From NCBI GenBank assembly GCA_919902735.1, contig CAKKRM010000164.1, positions 1-64,000 of the forward strand: 64,000 nucleotides of DNA. The letters are read 5' to 3'. The DNA is from Anaerolineales bacterium (GTDB lineage: Bacteria > Chloroflexota > Anaerolineae > Anaerolineales > Villigracilaceae). Position numbers and translations under genes: made by a program. The notes under the pieces are model-generated. The model was not told the origin of the DNA. It was given only the letters and a program-made list of their open reading frames with translations, and did no database searches. Of the stretch, positions 47,601 to 55,516 are shown in pieces (position 1 is the first letter of the stretch; every line of letters begins with the position of its first letter).

Positions 47601-50600
47601 CGTCCAATGGGTTGCGCCCTGACAAGGCCACGATTGAAGCGGTGGAGGTTTTTTCGGCCCAGGCCGCGTTATTGATCAGCAATACCATTCGCCAGGGTGA
47701 ATTGCGGGCGCGGATCGAATCGCTTTCTTCCGGATTGCAGCGCCAGCAGAAATTGCTCGATATTACGCAGAACGACCTGCCCGTGCTGCTGCACAAAGAC
47801 CTCGAGCAAACCATCTCTCTCCATAATTTGGACCGCCGCGCCCAGCGTGTGCGCGCGGGCCTGGCCATCACCGAATCAGTCAGCCGCCAGTTGGATACTT
47901 CCTCCGCCTTGTCTGCGCTGGGGCGCGAGACGTTGACCCAGCTTGGCATGTCTGTTGCGCTGGTGGCTGAAAACACACCGGATGGCCCCCGTCTTTTGCA
48001 TGTGCTGGGAAGTTTCCCCCGCTCCACAAATGTGGAAGCGTTGTTCGGCCAGCGCAATCCATTGCGCGCCAGTTTACAGAGCGGGAAGCCGATCCTCATT
48101 TCCAATTTGGATGAAGATGACGAATGGCGCGATGCATCCCTGTTGACTTCATTACGGGCCAAGGGCATCATCTGCCTGCCGGTGCTGGTCGAAAACAAGC
48201 CTGTGGCGGCAATGCTTGCGGTCAGCCCGGAACCCATGCCAGATTTCACAGAGGAAGACCACCAGGTCTATTTGCAGATATCCCAGCAGACCTCCCTGAT
48301 CTTGCAGAATATTTCACTGCTGACCCAGACGCGCAGAAGACTGGATGAGGTAAATCTACTGCTCGATTTCAGCCGCCAACTGTCGGCTATGGATCCGGAG
48401 GCGATCATCAAATCCCTGCTGGATAGCTCACGGAGAGTCCTTCCACATGCTCATGCAGGCGTGGTGCTGATCTGGAATCCGAAAACCGAAATGCTGATAC
48501 CACGGGCCGCCTCAGGGTACGCAGATAACAACAGCATGATGGAGATTAATTATCGGCCAGGCGAAGCCCTGCCCGGCCATACATTCATGAACAAAAACGC
48601 CCGCCGTGTGGATGAGATCAATTTTGCGCGTGATTACAATTTGAGCGCCGAAAACCTTGCCTTGTACCGCCAGGCTACCGGTGGACGTTTGCCCGTTTCA
48701 AGTTTGCTGGTGCCCATCGTTTCTTCCGACCAAAACCTGGGGCTGCTTGTGCTGGATAATTTCAACACAAGCTCTGCCTTCCGCCCCGAAGATGAAGCCC
48801 TTTTGTTTTCACTTGCCCAGCAGATTGCCCTGTCGCTGGATAACCTGCGGCTTGTGCAAACCACCCAGGAACGCGCCGGGCAATTGCAAGCCTTGAACGA
48901 TGCCGCCGCTTCCCTGACCTCCAGCCTGAGCAGTGACCAGCTGGTCAATTCCCTGCTCGATCAGTTAAGCTCCATTATCCCGTACGATACGGCAACGCTC
49001 TGGCTGCGCGATAAAGACCGCCTTGCGGTTGCCTCGGCGCGCGGTTTTTCAGACGCTGAACAACGCCTTGGGTTAACGGTTTCAGTTTCAGACAGCGCGC
49101 TCTTTAAGGAAATGGCGCAAACGGGCCAGCCGATCCTTATAAAGGATGTGCGCGAAGATTCGCGCTTCCTGCCTGTGGAAGCCCCGCGCCTTTCCTGGCT
49201 TGGCATCCCGTTGATATCAAAAGGTGAGCTGATGGGCGTGCTCGCCGTGGAAAAATGGCAGGCAAACTTTTATACCCGCGAACAAATGCAGGTTGGGCTT
49301 ACCTTTGCCAGCCAGTCTGCGGTTTCATTGGATAACGCCCGCCTCTACGAAGACAGCGTCAGCCGCGCCACAGAACTGGATCAGCGCTCACAGCGTCTTT
49401 CCACTTTGAACCGCTTCACAACCGCCCTGACCGGGCTGCTGGATGCAGAACATATCCTGAATTTGACCGCGGATGAATTGCTCAAAGGCCTGGGCGTGCG
49501 CCGCGTCTCTGTTGTGACCTTTGAGCGGGGCCAGGCCTACTGGAAGGTTTCCGCCCCCCGCACACGCATCAAACTTCCAAAACCCCTGCCAGATGCGCCC
49601 ATCTTCAGCCGCTTGCGCGAATCACTGGGTGTCTTCAATACCGATGACGCCCGCAGCGAACCAGACCTGGCCGACCTGGCCGAAATGCTTGGCGAAAATA
49701 CAACCGCCCTGCTGATCCTGCCCCTTGCAAGCGAAGGAAATCTCACCGCCCTTATTTTTGCCCAAATGACGGGCGAGTCTCGTTTTGGAATCAATGAACT
49801 TGAAGTGGCGCGCACCCTTACCAACCAGGCTACCATCGCGTTGGAAAATGCCCGTTTGTATCAATCCTCTGTCCGCACGGCAGAGCGCTTTTCCATCCTC
49901 AACGAATCAAGCTCCCTTATCAGCGCCAGCCTCGACCCGGAAGAGGTGTATGTCTCTGTGCATAAAGCGGCGGAACGCCTCATCCCGTTGGACTCATTTG
50001 TGATCACCCTCTACGACGAAGAGACGAACGAAGTTGACCCTGTCTATTTGTATGATCTTGGAAAAAGAGTGAGGAGCGGGCGGGTTCCCTTTGGAAAAGG
50101 CATGAGCAGCGAAGTTATAAAAAGTGGAAAACCAATACTGATTTCCAACAGTGATCAGGCGGGTCACCTCGGTACGATACAGGCAGGCGAAGGCAATGGG
50201 ACGGAGTCCATTGTGGCGGTTCCCATGATCGTGGGAAACAAGACGCGCGGAATGCTTTCAGCCCAAAGCTATCAAACCGGTATCTATACCGCAGAGGATA
50301 TGCAGATCCTTGGCACGCTCGCAAACCAGGCCATCATCGCCATCCAAAACGGACATCTCTTTGCGGAGACCCAAAATCTTGCGTCCAATCTCGAACAGCG
50401 CGTTGTGGAACGCACCGCCCAGTTACAGCATGAACAACAGAATACAGAAACCCTCCTGCGTATTCTTACGGAGGTCTCCTCCAGCCTCGACCTTGACCGC
50501 GCCCTCAACCGTACATTGTCATTGCTAAACGATGCCATTGGCGCGGAACAAGGTACCATTTTGCTTGTACATGCTGAAGACAGCCTGCTGCATTATCGCG

Positions 50601-52057
50601 CCGGATATGGATACCTTTCAGACCGAACTGCTCCCGGCAGCCTGGGCTTTACCTTGAAAGTTGGCGAAGGCCTCGCTGGCTGGGTGGTGCAGCACCGCGA
50701 AGCGGTTCTGGTCAATGATTTGCACCAGGACCCGCGCTGGGTGCGGAGCACCGCCGCCGGGCAGGATCACCGCAGCGCCATCACTGTGCCCATGCTGGTG
50801 GGTGAGGATGTCATCGGCGTGATGATGGTTTTCCAGCGCGCACCAAACTTCTTCAGCGCTGAAATGCTCACCCTGGTAAAAGCCATTGCAGGCCAGGTGG
50901 CTGTGGCAATTAACAATGCCCACCTGTATGAACTTATCCGCGACCAGGCCGAACGTCTCGGCGTGATGCTGCGCAAGGAGCAGGAGGATGCCAGCCGTTC
51001 ACAAGCCATCCTCGAGGCCGTTGCGGATGGCGTGCTCGTCACAGGTGCGGATAACCGCATCACCTTCGTAAACTCATCCACCGAGCGCATCCTTGGCGCA
51101 AACGATACCCGACTGCTGGGCAATGCACTGGATAAGGTGGGTGGTCTGTACGGTAAGGCCGCCACTGGCTGGGCCGAAACCATTCGGCATTGGTCTGAAG
51201 ACCCATCCTCGTATAAGACTGGCGATTCCTACGCGGAACAGGTGGAATTGGAAAACGAGCGCATTGCTCTCGTCCACCTCGCGCCCGTTATTTTGCAAAA
51301 CGATTTCCTCGGCACAGTTTCCATCATCCGCGATATTACGCATGAAGTGGAAGTGGACCGCTTGAAGTCGGAATTTGTGGCGACGGTCAGCCATGAATTA
51401 CGCACGCCGATGACAGCCATCAAAGGATACGTGGATATTCTAACGATGGGCGCCGCAGGAGCATTGAACGAAAACCAGGTGCATTTTCTCGAGGTGGTAC
51501 GAAATAACATCGAAAGGTTGAATACCCTCGTCAGTGATTTGCTGGATATTTCCCGCATCGAAGCGGGGCGCATCACACTCAACCCACAATCTGTGGATTT
51601 GCACAGCATTGCCGAAGATGTGGTCGCTGAAGTTTTACACCGCTCTCACAGGGAAAACAAACCCATGGCGCTCTCCCTTGACGCGCCAAAGACCCTGCCG
51701 CCCGTCATTGGCGATGGCGACCGCGTGCGGCAGATCTTGGGCAACCTTGTGAATAACGCTTTTAATTACACGCCCCAGAATGGAACCATCCGCGTGAACC
51801 TCCATCATGAGAATGGAGAAGTGCAGGTGGATATTCAGGATAACGGCGTTGGCATTGCGCCCGAAGACCAGTCCCGCGTATTTGAGCGCTTCTTCCGCGG
51901 CGAGAATCCGCTTGTGCTTGCAACGCCCGGAACAGGACTGGGCTTGCCAATCGTCCGTCAACTGGTGGAGATGCACAAGGGGCGTATTTGGATGACCAGC
52001 ACGGGTGTGCCGGGTGATGGCAGCACGTTCTCCTTCACCCTGCCCATCCGTAAATAA
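44654..52057 (+). CDS. Giant multi-GAF, PAS sensor histidine kinase (2467 aa)
   Basis: About 11 GAF-like repeats by eye, PAS (ILEAVADGVLVTGADNRITFVN), HisKA (ATVSHELRTPMTAIKGYV), HATPase (NLVNNAFNYTP..GTGLGLPIVRQLVEMHKG). Confidence 0.95.
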   Translation: MPSGLGVSLFLAGLVVVALAWAVLRFLPRFQSDPHAVGNSFVFPKTSKSNEATIILQPGGRVEFMNDLARSYFELRENEPYDLENLARRVRPSDDFLDLCAAPGHKRVSIGGKLVEIASYEVPGVYPMMLISLRGRELPAMDQNNSVTEEALQVAAEFSQGIAASLNLESTARSILDNVSRLMPSEVLELKLWNAERQALVPYRFQQPSSARVVTASLSQFGSLTDHLVTRRAPILLADTRVPSEFIRSNELLLIHSYLGIPLIAGGELVGTLEAGQTSGGVFGQHDLDLLSLISGQAGVAIRNAKLYEEEQKRGSELAGLANLNQALGSARNLEDVFSRLVESVAPLFPAEIIGFLLYDEEKRTLEGKLPFHGLPAHFVHIYRAVVPVDSPAEKIIASQKPIITQSTVGDENWRALGLADVAIAASLRDNALVPLLSSGHMLGYFQVGHHTRGGSAFTTEELRLMNIVANQAAAIIENVLLVQQARARAQRADALRRIASLSGSSATLDEILKYSVQELANLFHADAGAIFLMDETRGALRLSRESMFGVSENISSSFIQIFVDDPNYRYTVSGSQKPFLSGQLGIDRRILPAYRPLATALMMESAIVVPLVVRERSIGELMLGSRKVDYFNSYDLQVVSTAAGQLATAVESAGLLVQTDDSLRRRVDQLSALARISRELGASLDVKHLLQVVHDEGLRAVQAHCSTVILFEQGGNERPDPKPQYFVGCENLRDLNDVERTVLKTGEPHIVADFSREKTAALHEGVYSAITAPIIHQANTIGLINLHAGSTGFFTPEVTELVQTLAIQAGIALSNAQRYQAEKQRSELMRRRADTLVRLTDVSYSLGHDQPLDQALQIIARGIRDSTPFRVVLMSIVELETGMMRRLTAVGIPQETLNELLSRKQPLASVQQIMRPEFKISRSYFIPVDQAPVIPSDLHMVTLDVSASADATGNSWRADDILFIPLENAEGQVVGLVSLDDPSNGLRPDKATIEAVEVFSAQAALLISNTIRQGELRARIESLSSGLQRQQKLLDITQNDLPVLLHKDLEQTISLHNLDRRAQRVRAGLAITESVSRQLDTSSALSALGRETLTQLGMSVALVAENTPDGPRLLHVLGSFPRSTNVEALFGQRNPLRASLQSGKPILISNLDEDDEWRDASLLTSLRAKGIICLPVLVENKPVAAMLAVSPEPMPDFTEEDHQVYLQISQQTSLILQNISLLTQTRRRLDEVNLLLDFSRQLSAMDPEAIIKSLLDSSRRVLPHAHAGVVLIWNPKTEMLIPRAASGYADNNSMMEINYRPGEALPGHTFMNKNARRVDEINFARDYNLSAENLALYRQATGGRLPVSSLLVPIVSSDQNLGLLVLDNFNTSSAFRPEDEALLFSLAQQIALSLDNLRLVQTTQERAGQLQALNDAAASLTSSLSSDQLVNSLLDQLSSIIPYDTATLWLRDKDRLAVASARGFSDAEQRLGLTVSVSDSALFKEMAQTGQPILIKDVREDSRFLPVEAPRLSWLGIPLISKGELMGVLAVEKWQANFYTREQMQVGLTFASQSAVSLDNARLYEDSVSRATELDQRSQRLSTLNRFTTALTGLLDAEHILNLTADELLKGLGVRRVSVVTFERGQAYWKVSAPRTRIKLPKPLPDAPIFSRLRESLGVFNTDDARSEPDLADLAEMLGENTTALLILPLASEGNLTALIFAQMTGESRFGINELEVARTLTNQATIALENARLYQSSVRTAERFSILNESSSLISASLDPEEVYVSVHKAAERLIPLDSFVITLYDEETNEVDPVYLYDLGKRVRSGRVPFGKGMSSEVIKSGKPILISNSDQAGHLGTIQAGEGNGTESIVAVPMIVGNKTRGMLSAQSYQTGIYTAEDMQILGTLANQAIIAIQNGHLFAETQNLASNLEQRVVERTAQLQHEQQNTETLLRILTEVSSSLDLDRALNRTLSLLNDAIGAEQGTILLVHAEDSLLHYRAGYGYLSDRTAPGSLGFTLKVGEGLAGWVVQHREAVLVNDLHQDPRWVRSTAAGQDHRSAITVPMLVGEDVIGVMMVFQRAPNFFSAEMLTLVKAIAGQVAVAINNAHLYELIRDQAERLGVMLRKEQEDASRSQAILEAVADGVLVTGADNRITFVNSSTERILGANDTRLLGNALDKVGGLYGKAATGWAETIRHWSEDPSSYKTGDSYAEQVELENERIALVHLAPVILQNDFLGTVSIIRDITHEVEVDRLKSEFVATVSHELRTPMTAIKGYVDILTMGAAGALNENQVHFLEVVRNNIERLNTLVSDLLDISRIEAGRITLNPQSVDLHSIAEDVVAEVLHRSHRENKPMALSLDAPKTLPPVIGDGDRVRQILGNLVNNAFNYTPQNGTIRVNLHHENGEVQVDIQDNGVGIAPEDQSRVFERFFRGENPLVLATPGTGLGLPIVRQLVEMHKGRIWMTSTGVPGDGSTFSFTLPIRK

Positions 52058-52194
52058 TAGACTTTATCGGTAATTAGAAAAAACGTCCCGAAGGCATTGT
52101 CCTGAGCCTGTCGAAGGGTTGCCGTCAAACGCTCAAATTACTCGAAATAAACTTTCGGGACGGTGTCTGTATGTTATTTCCGATAATGTCTAAT
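52056..52194. repeat. CGTCCCG/CGGGACG palindromic repeat, copy 6 with an internal second repeat
   Basis: TAGACTTTATCGGTAATTAGAAAAAACGTCCCGAAGG..TTCGGGACGGTGTCTGTATGTTATTTCCGATAATGTCTA; closely matches 20609-20717. Confidence 0.92.
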
Positions 52195-52203
52195 GGAGTA
52201 GGA

Positions 52204-52578
52204 ATGGCGAGAATTTTGATAGCAGAAGACGAACCCGATATCCGCGAACTTGTGGCCTTCACCCTGCGCTTTGCGGGCCATGAAGTCATTGCCACCTCCA
52301 ATGGGGAGGAGGCGCTAAACCAGGCATTCGAAGTCATCCCGGACATCATCCTCATGGATGTGCGTATGCCGCGCATGACCGGCTACGACGCCTGCCGCGC
52401 CATGAAGGCCGACCCCACCCTCAAGGATATCCCCGTTGTTTTTCTCTCGGCAAAGGGACAGGATTCCGAAATTCAAACCGGGCTCGATGCCGGCGCAGAG
52501 GAATACCTGCTCAAACCCTTTGCCCCCGATCAGTTGACCGAGCGTGTTAAAGCGATTCTGGGAAAATTTGGAAAATAA
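52204..52578 (+). CDS. CheY-like response regulator
   Basis: RILIAEDEPDIRELVAFTLRFAGHEV..DIILMDVRMPRMTGYDACR..VVFLSAKG..GAEEYLLKPF. Confidence 0.95.
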   Translation: MARILIAEDEPDIRELVAFTLRFAGHEVIATSNGEEALNQAFEVIPDIILMDVRMPRMTGYDACRAMKADPTLKDIPVVFLSAKGQDSEIQTGLDAGAEEYLLKPFAPDQLTERVKAILGKFGK

Positions 52579-52584
52579 ACGTAC

Positions 52585-53373
52585 ATGAGCGCAATCATTC
52601 TTGACGGTTCGATGGTGCATTACGAGGCGTTGGGGCGTGGCCGCCCCATTGTCTTCCTGCACGGCTGGGCCGGCTCATGGCGCTATTGGATCAATGCCAT
52701 GCAGGTTGCGTCCACATCTTTCCGCGCCTACGCAGTGGACCTCTTCGGTTTTGGCGATACAAGCCGCGACCCCCTGCGCTACACTCTCGACAAACAGGCA
52801 GAACTCATCAATCGTTTTCTCGAAGAAATGGGCATCGGCAAAGTTGCCCTGGTCGGCCACGACCTTGGCGCATTGGTGGCGCTCACCTTCATCAAACAAA
52901 AACATGAAAGCGTGGACAGGGTCATGGCGGTCAACTGTCCGCTTGAGTATGATGCGCTCAACGCCCGCATGAGGACTGCTCCCGCGACGGAACTTGTCGA
53001 ATGGTTGACATCCCGCACGCCCGAAGCCCTCGCCGCCCTTTCAGACGCCTCCAAGGTCGACCCGCAAGCTGTTTCTGTTTCGATGACCGGACTCCAGTCT
53101 GATAATTTATTTGCCAGCGTTCGCAACCTGAGTATTCCCAGCTTGTTCGTGTACGGCACAAATAACCCCGCCCTGCCCCTTCCCGCCCAGGAAAAGACAG
53201 ATGCCCTGCCGCAGCACATGCACCAAATCAACCTCGAAGGCGCGGGGCATTTCCCCATGGTGGATAACGCCACCCAGTTCAACCGCCTGCTGACAGATTT
53301 CCTCGCCCTCGATTCTGGCGCAAGCCCCCGTGAGCTTCAGCTAAAGGAAGAATGGAAACGCAGAGTTCGCTAA
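52585..53373 (+). CDS. Alpha/beta hydrolase with Asp at nucleophile position
   Basis: RPIVFLHGWAGSWRYW..LVGHDLGALVALTF..EGAGHFPMVDN. Confidence 0.9.
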   Translation: MSAIILDGSMVHYEALGRGRPIVFLHGWAGSWRYWINAMQVASTSFRAYAVDLFGFGDTSRDPLRYTLDKQAELINRFLEEMGIGKVALVGHDLGALVALTFIKQKHESVDRVMAVNCPLEYDALNARMRTAPATELVEWLTSRTPEALAALSDASKVDPQAVSVSMTGLQSDNLFASVRNLSIPSLFVYGTNNPALPLPAQEKTDALPQHMHQINLEGAGHFPMVDNATQFNRLLTDFLALDSGASPRELQLKEEWKRRVR

Positions 53374-53374
53374 C

Positions 53375-53428
53375 GTACCGCAAGACATCGTCCCCGCATG
53401 GGGGTTTATCTCGCGGTATTTTTTTTAT
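53375..53428 (+). terminator. Intrinsic terminator
   Basis: TACCGC..CCCCGCATGGGG..GCGGTATTTTTTTT. Confidence 0.65.
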
Positions 53429-53504
53429 CCCGCTCAAGCCGCCGTCCCCGGCGGCGTATTTTTTACTTGACATCCCATCCTCACGGTCATATACTCATTT
53501 CACA

Positions 53505-53594
53505 ATTGAACGGGGAGCCTTTTCGAAAGGCTGAGAGGAGCGTGAACGCGCTCGACCCGCAACACCTGATCTGGTTAATACCAGCGGAGGGATT
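53505..53594 (+). promoter_or_regulatory. TPP riboswitch (THI element)
   Basis: ACGGGGAGCC..GGCTGAGAGG..GACCCGCAACACCTGATCTGGTTAATACCAGCGGAGGGA. Confidence 0.97.
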
Positions 53595-53610
53595 TTCTCA
53601 TTAAGCCTGC

Positions 53611-53640
53611 AAACATCCTCCGCCAGAGGATGTTTTTTAT
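53611..53640 (+). terminator. TPP-riboswitch-linked terminator
   Basis: AAACATCCTC-CGCCA-GAGGATGTTTTTTAT; CCTCCGC can alternatively pair with GCGGAGG at the aptamer 3' end. Confidence 0.85.
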
Positions 53641-53707
53641 TTCGTCATTGCGAAGAGCGAACGAATGTGAGCGACGAAGCAATCACACCCTCCATGAAAG
53701 AAAACCC

Positions 53708-54424
53708 ATGTCTCGTATCATCATCTTCGCCAACGGCCACCTGCCCAACCCCGAAAAAGCCCGCGCCCTCATCCGCCCCGATGACTTCATCCTCTGCGCG
53801 GACGGCGGCGCTCGCCATGCTCTTGCGCTGGGACTCACCCCAAATTTAGTGATTGGTGATTTGGATTCGATATCGAAAGAAGAAAGAAGAATGATGGATG
53901 AGGCTGGTGTTGAGTTTCTTCGCTTCCCTACCGACAAAAACGAAACCGACCTTGAACTCGCCATCACTCATGCGCTTACCCTCCATCCCGACCAAATCCT
54001 CATCCTTGCTGCGCTCGGCGGTCGCATGGACCAGACCCTTGCCAACATTGCCTTGCTTTCCAACCTTCAACTTACAACCTGCAACATTCGAATCACCGAC
54101 AGCGTGGAAGAACTCTTCTTTTGCAGAGAGCGGGTCAAAGTCGAAGGAAGAAGCGGAAACATCGTCTCACTCATCCCCTGGGGGGGGGAAGTCCACGGAG
54201 TCTTTACCGAAAACCTGCGCTGGCATCTTCATCACGAAACGCTTGATCCTGATAAAACCCGCGGCATTAGCAACGAAATGACCGCCGACACCGCAACAAT
54301 CTCCATCCAAAGTGGCTTGCTTCTCATCGTTCACCGCGCTGAAACCAGTCTCCAGTCTCCAGTCTCTAATCTCCAATCTCCAGACCTGAGACCTGAGACT
54401 AGAGACTCCAAAAGGAACTCATGA
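53708..54424 (+). CDS. thiN: Thiamine pyrophosphokinase
   Basis: ILCADGGARHALALGLTPNLVIGDLDSI..FPTDKNETDLELAI..LGGRMDQTLANIALL. Confidence 0.93.
   Translation: MSRIIIFANGHLPNPEKARALIRPDDFILCADGGARHALALGLTPNLVIGDLDSISKEERRMMDEAGVEFLRFPTDKNETDLELAITHALTLHPDQILILAALGGRMDQTLANIALLSNLQLTTCNIRITDSVEELFFCRERVKVEGRSGNIVSLIPWGGEVHGVFTENLRWHLHHETLDPDKTRGISNEMTADTATISIQSGLLLIVHRAETSLQSPVSNLQSPDLRPETRDSKRNS
54345..54410. repeat. Heptanucleotide CTCCAGT array inside the thiN 3' end
   Basis: CCAGTCTCCAGTCTCCAGTCTCTAATCTCCAATCTCCAGACCTGAGACCTGAGACTAGAGACTCC. Confidence 0.85.
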
Positions 54425-55476
54425 AAAAACTTACCCTCCTTGTTTTCTCCCTTCGACATGCTCAGGGCATTGCTATCCTCTTTCTTCTTGCAGCTTGTGC
54501 TTCCGCTGGCCCCACCACTCTCACCGTGATGACTCACGACTCCTTCGCCATCTCCGAAGATGTTGTCACTTCCTTTGAAGAAGCCAACAACGTGGACGTT
54601 GTCTTCCTGCAAAGTGGCGATGCGGGTTCGATGCTCAATAAAGCTGTTCTTTCAAAAGACGCCCCGCTCGCGGATGTGATGTTCGGCGTGGACAATACCT
54701 TCCTCTCCCGCGCCCTCGCAGCGGATATCTTCGACGCGTATCAATCTCCCGCGCTAAGCGCTGTGCCTGCTGAGTTTGTGCTTGATTCATCTTTCCGCGC
54801 CCTGCCTGTGGACTATGGCGATGTCTGCATCAATTACGATAAAAATTATTTTGCTGAAAATAATTTAGCCGTGCCGCAATCATTCGAGGATTTGGCGAAG
54901 CCTGAATACAACGGCTTGCTTGTTGTGGAAAACCCCGCCACGTCATCGCCTGGTCTGGCGTTTATGCTTGCCACCCGCGCCTATTTTGGTGATGGCTTCC
55001 TCGATTACTGGCAAAGCCTGAAAGACAATGGCGTGGTTGTCGTGGATGGCTGGGAAACCGCCTACTACACCAACTTCTCCGCTTCTTCTGGAAATGGCAA
55101 CCAGCCGATGGTGGTCTCCTACGCCTCCAGCCCTGCGGCGGAAGTGTTCTTCGCCCCCTCGCCGTTGACCGAATCCCCAACCGCGTCCATCATCGCTTCG
55201 GGCATGTGCTTCCGCCAGATCGAATTCGTCGGTATTTTCAAAAATGGACAGAACCGCGACCTCGCCGAAAAATTTGTGGATTTTATGCTCGGCGAACAAT
55301 TCCAGGAAGATATGCCGCTGAATATGTTTGTCTATCCTGTGAATGAAGCCGCTCAACTGCCCGATGTGTTTGTAAACTTTGCGCAGATTGCAGAAAATCC
55401 CGCCATGCTTTCTTATGAGGAGATCGCAACCAATCGCGACGCGTGGATCGAAGCGTGGGCTGAGATAATGAAGTAG
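54421..55476 (+). CDS. thiB: Thiamine ABC transporter substrate-binding lipoprotein
   Basis: LTVMTHDSFAISEDVVTSFEEANNVDVVFLQSGDAGSMLNKAVLSKDAPLADVMFGVDNTFLSRAL. Confidence 0.92.
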   Translation: MKKLTLLVFSLRHAQGIAILFLLAACASAGPTTLTVMTHDSFAISEDVVTSFEEANNVDVVFLQSGDAGSMLNKAVLSKDAPLADVMFGVDNTFLSRALAADIFDAYQSPALSAVPAEFVLDSSFRALPVDYGDVCINYDKNYFAENNLAVPQSFEDLAKPEYNGLLVVENPATSSPGLAFMLATRAYFGDGFLDYWQSLKDNGVVVVDGWETAYYTNFSASSGNGNQPMVVSYASSPAAEVFFAPSPLTESPTASIIASGMCFRQIEFVGIFKNGQNRDLAEKFVDFMLGEQFQEDMPLNMFVYPVNEAAQLPDVFVNFAQIAENPAMLSYEEIATNRDAWIEAWAEIMK

Positions 55477-55495
55477 GTCGGGTTTGTAACCCGAC
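55477..55495. repeat. Palindrome GTCGGGTTTGTAACCCGAC between thiB and thiP
   Basis: GTCGGGTT-TGT-AACCCGAC immediately after the thiB stop. Confidence 0.7.
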
Positions 55496-55516
55496 ATTAA
55501 TTCTGCGTTTGCATAA

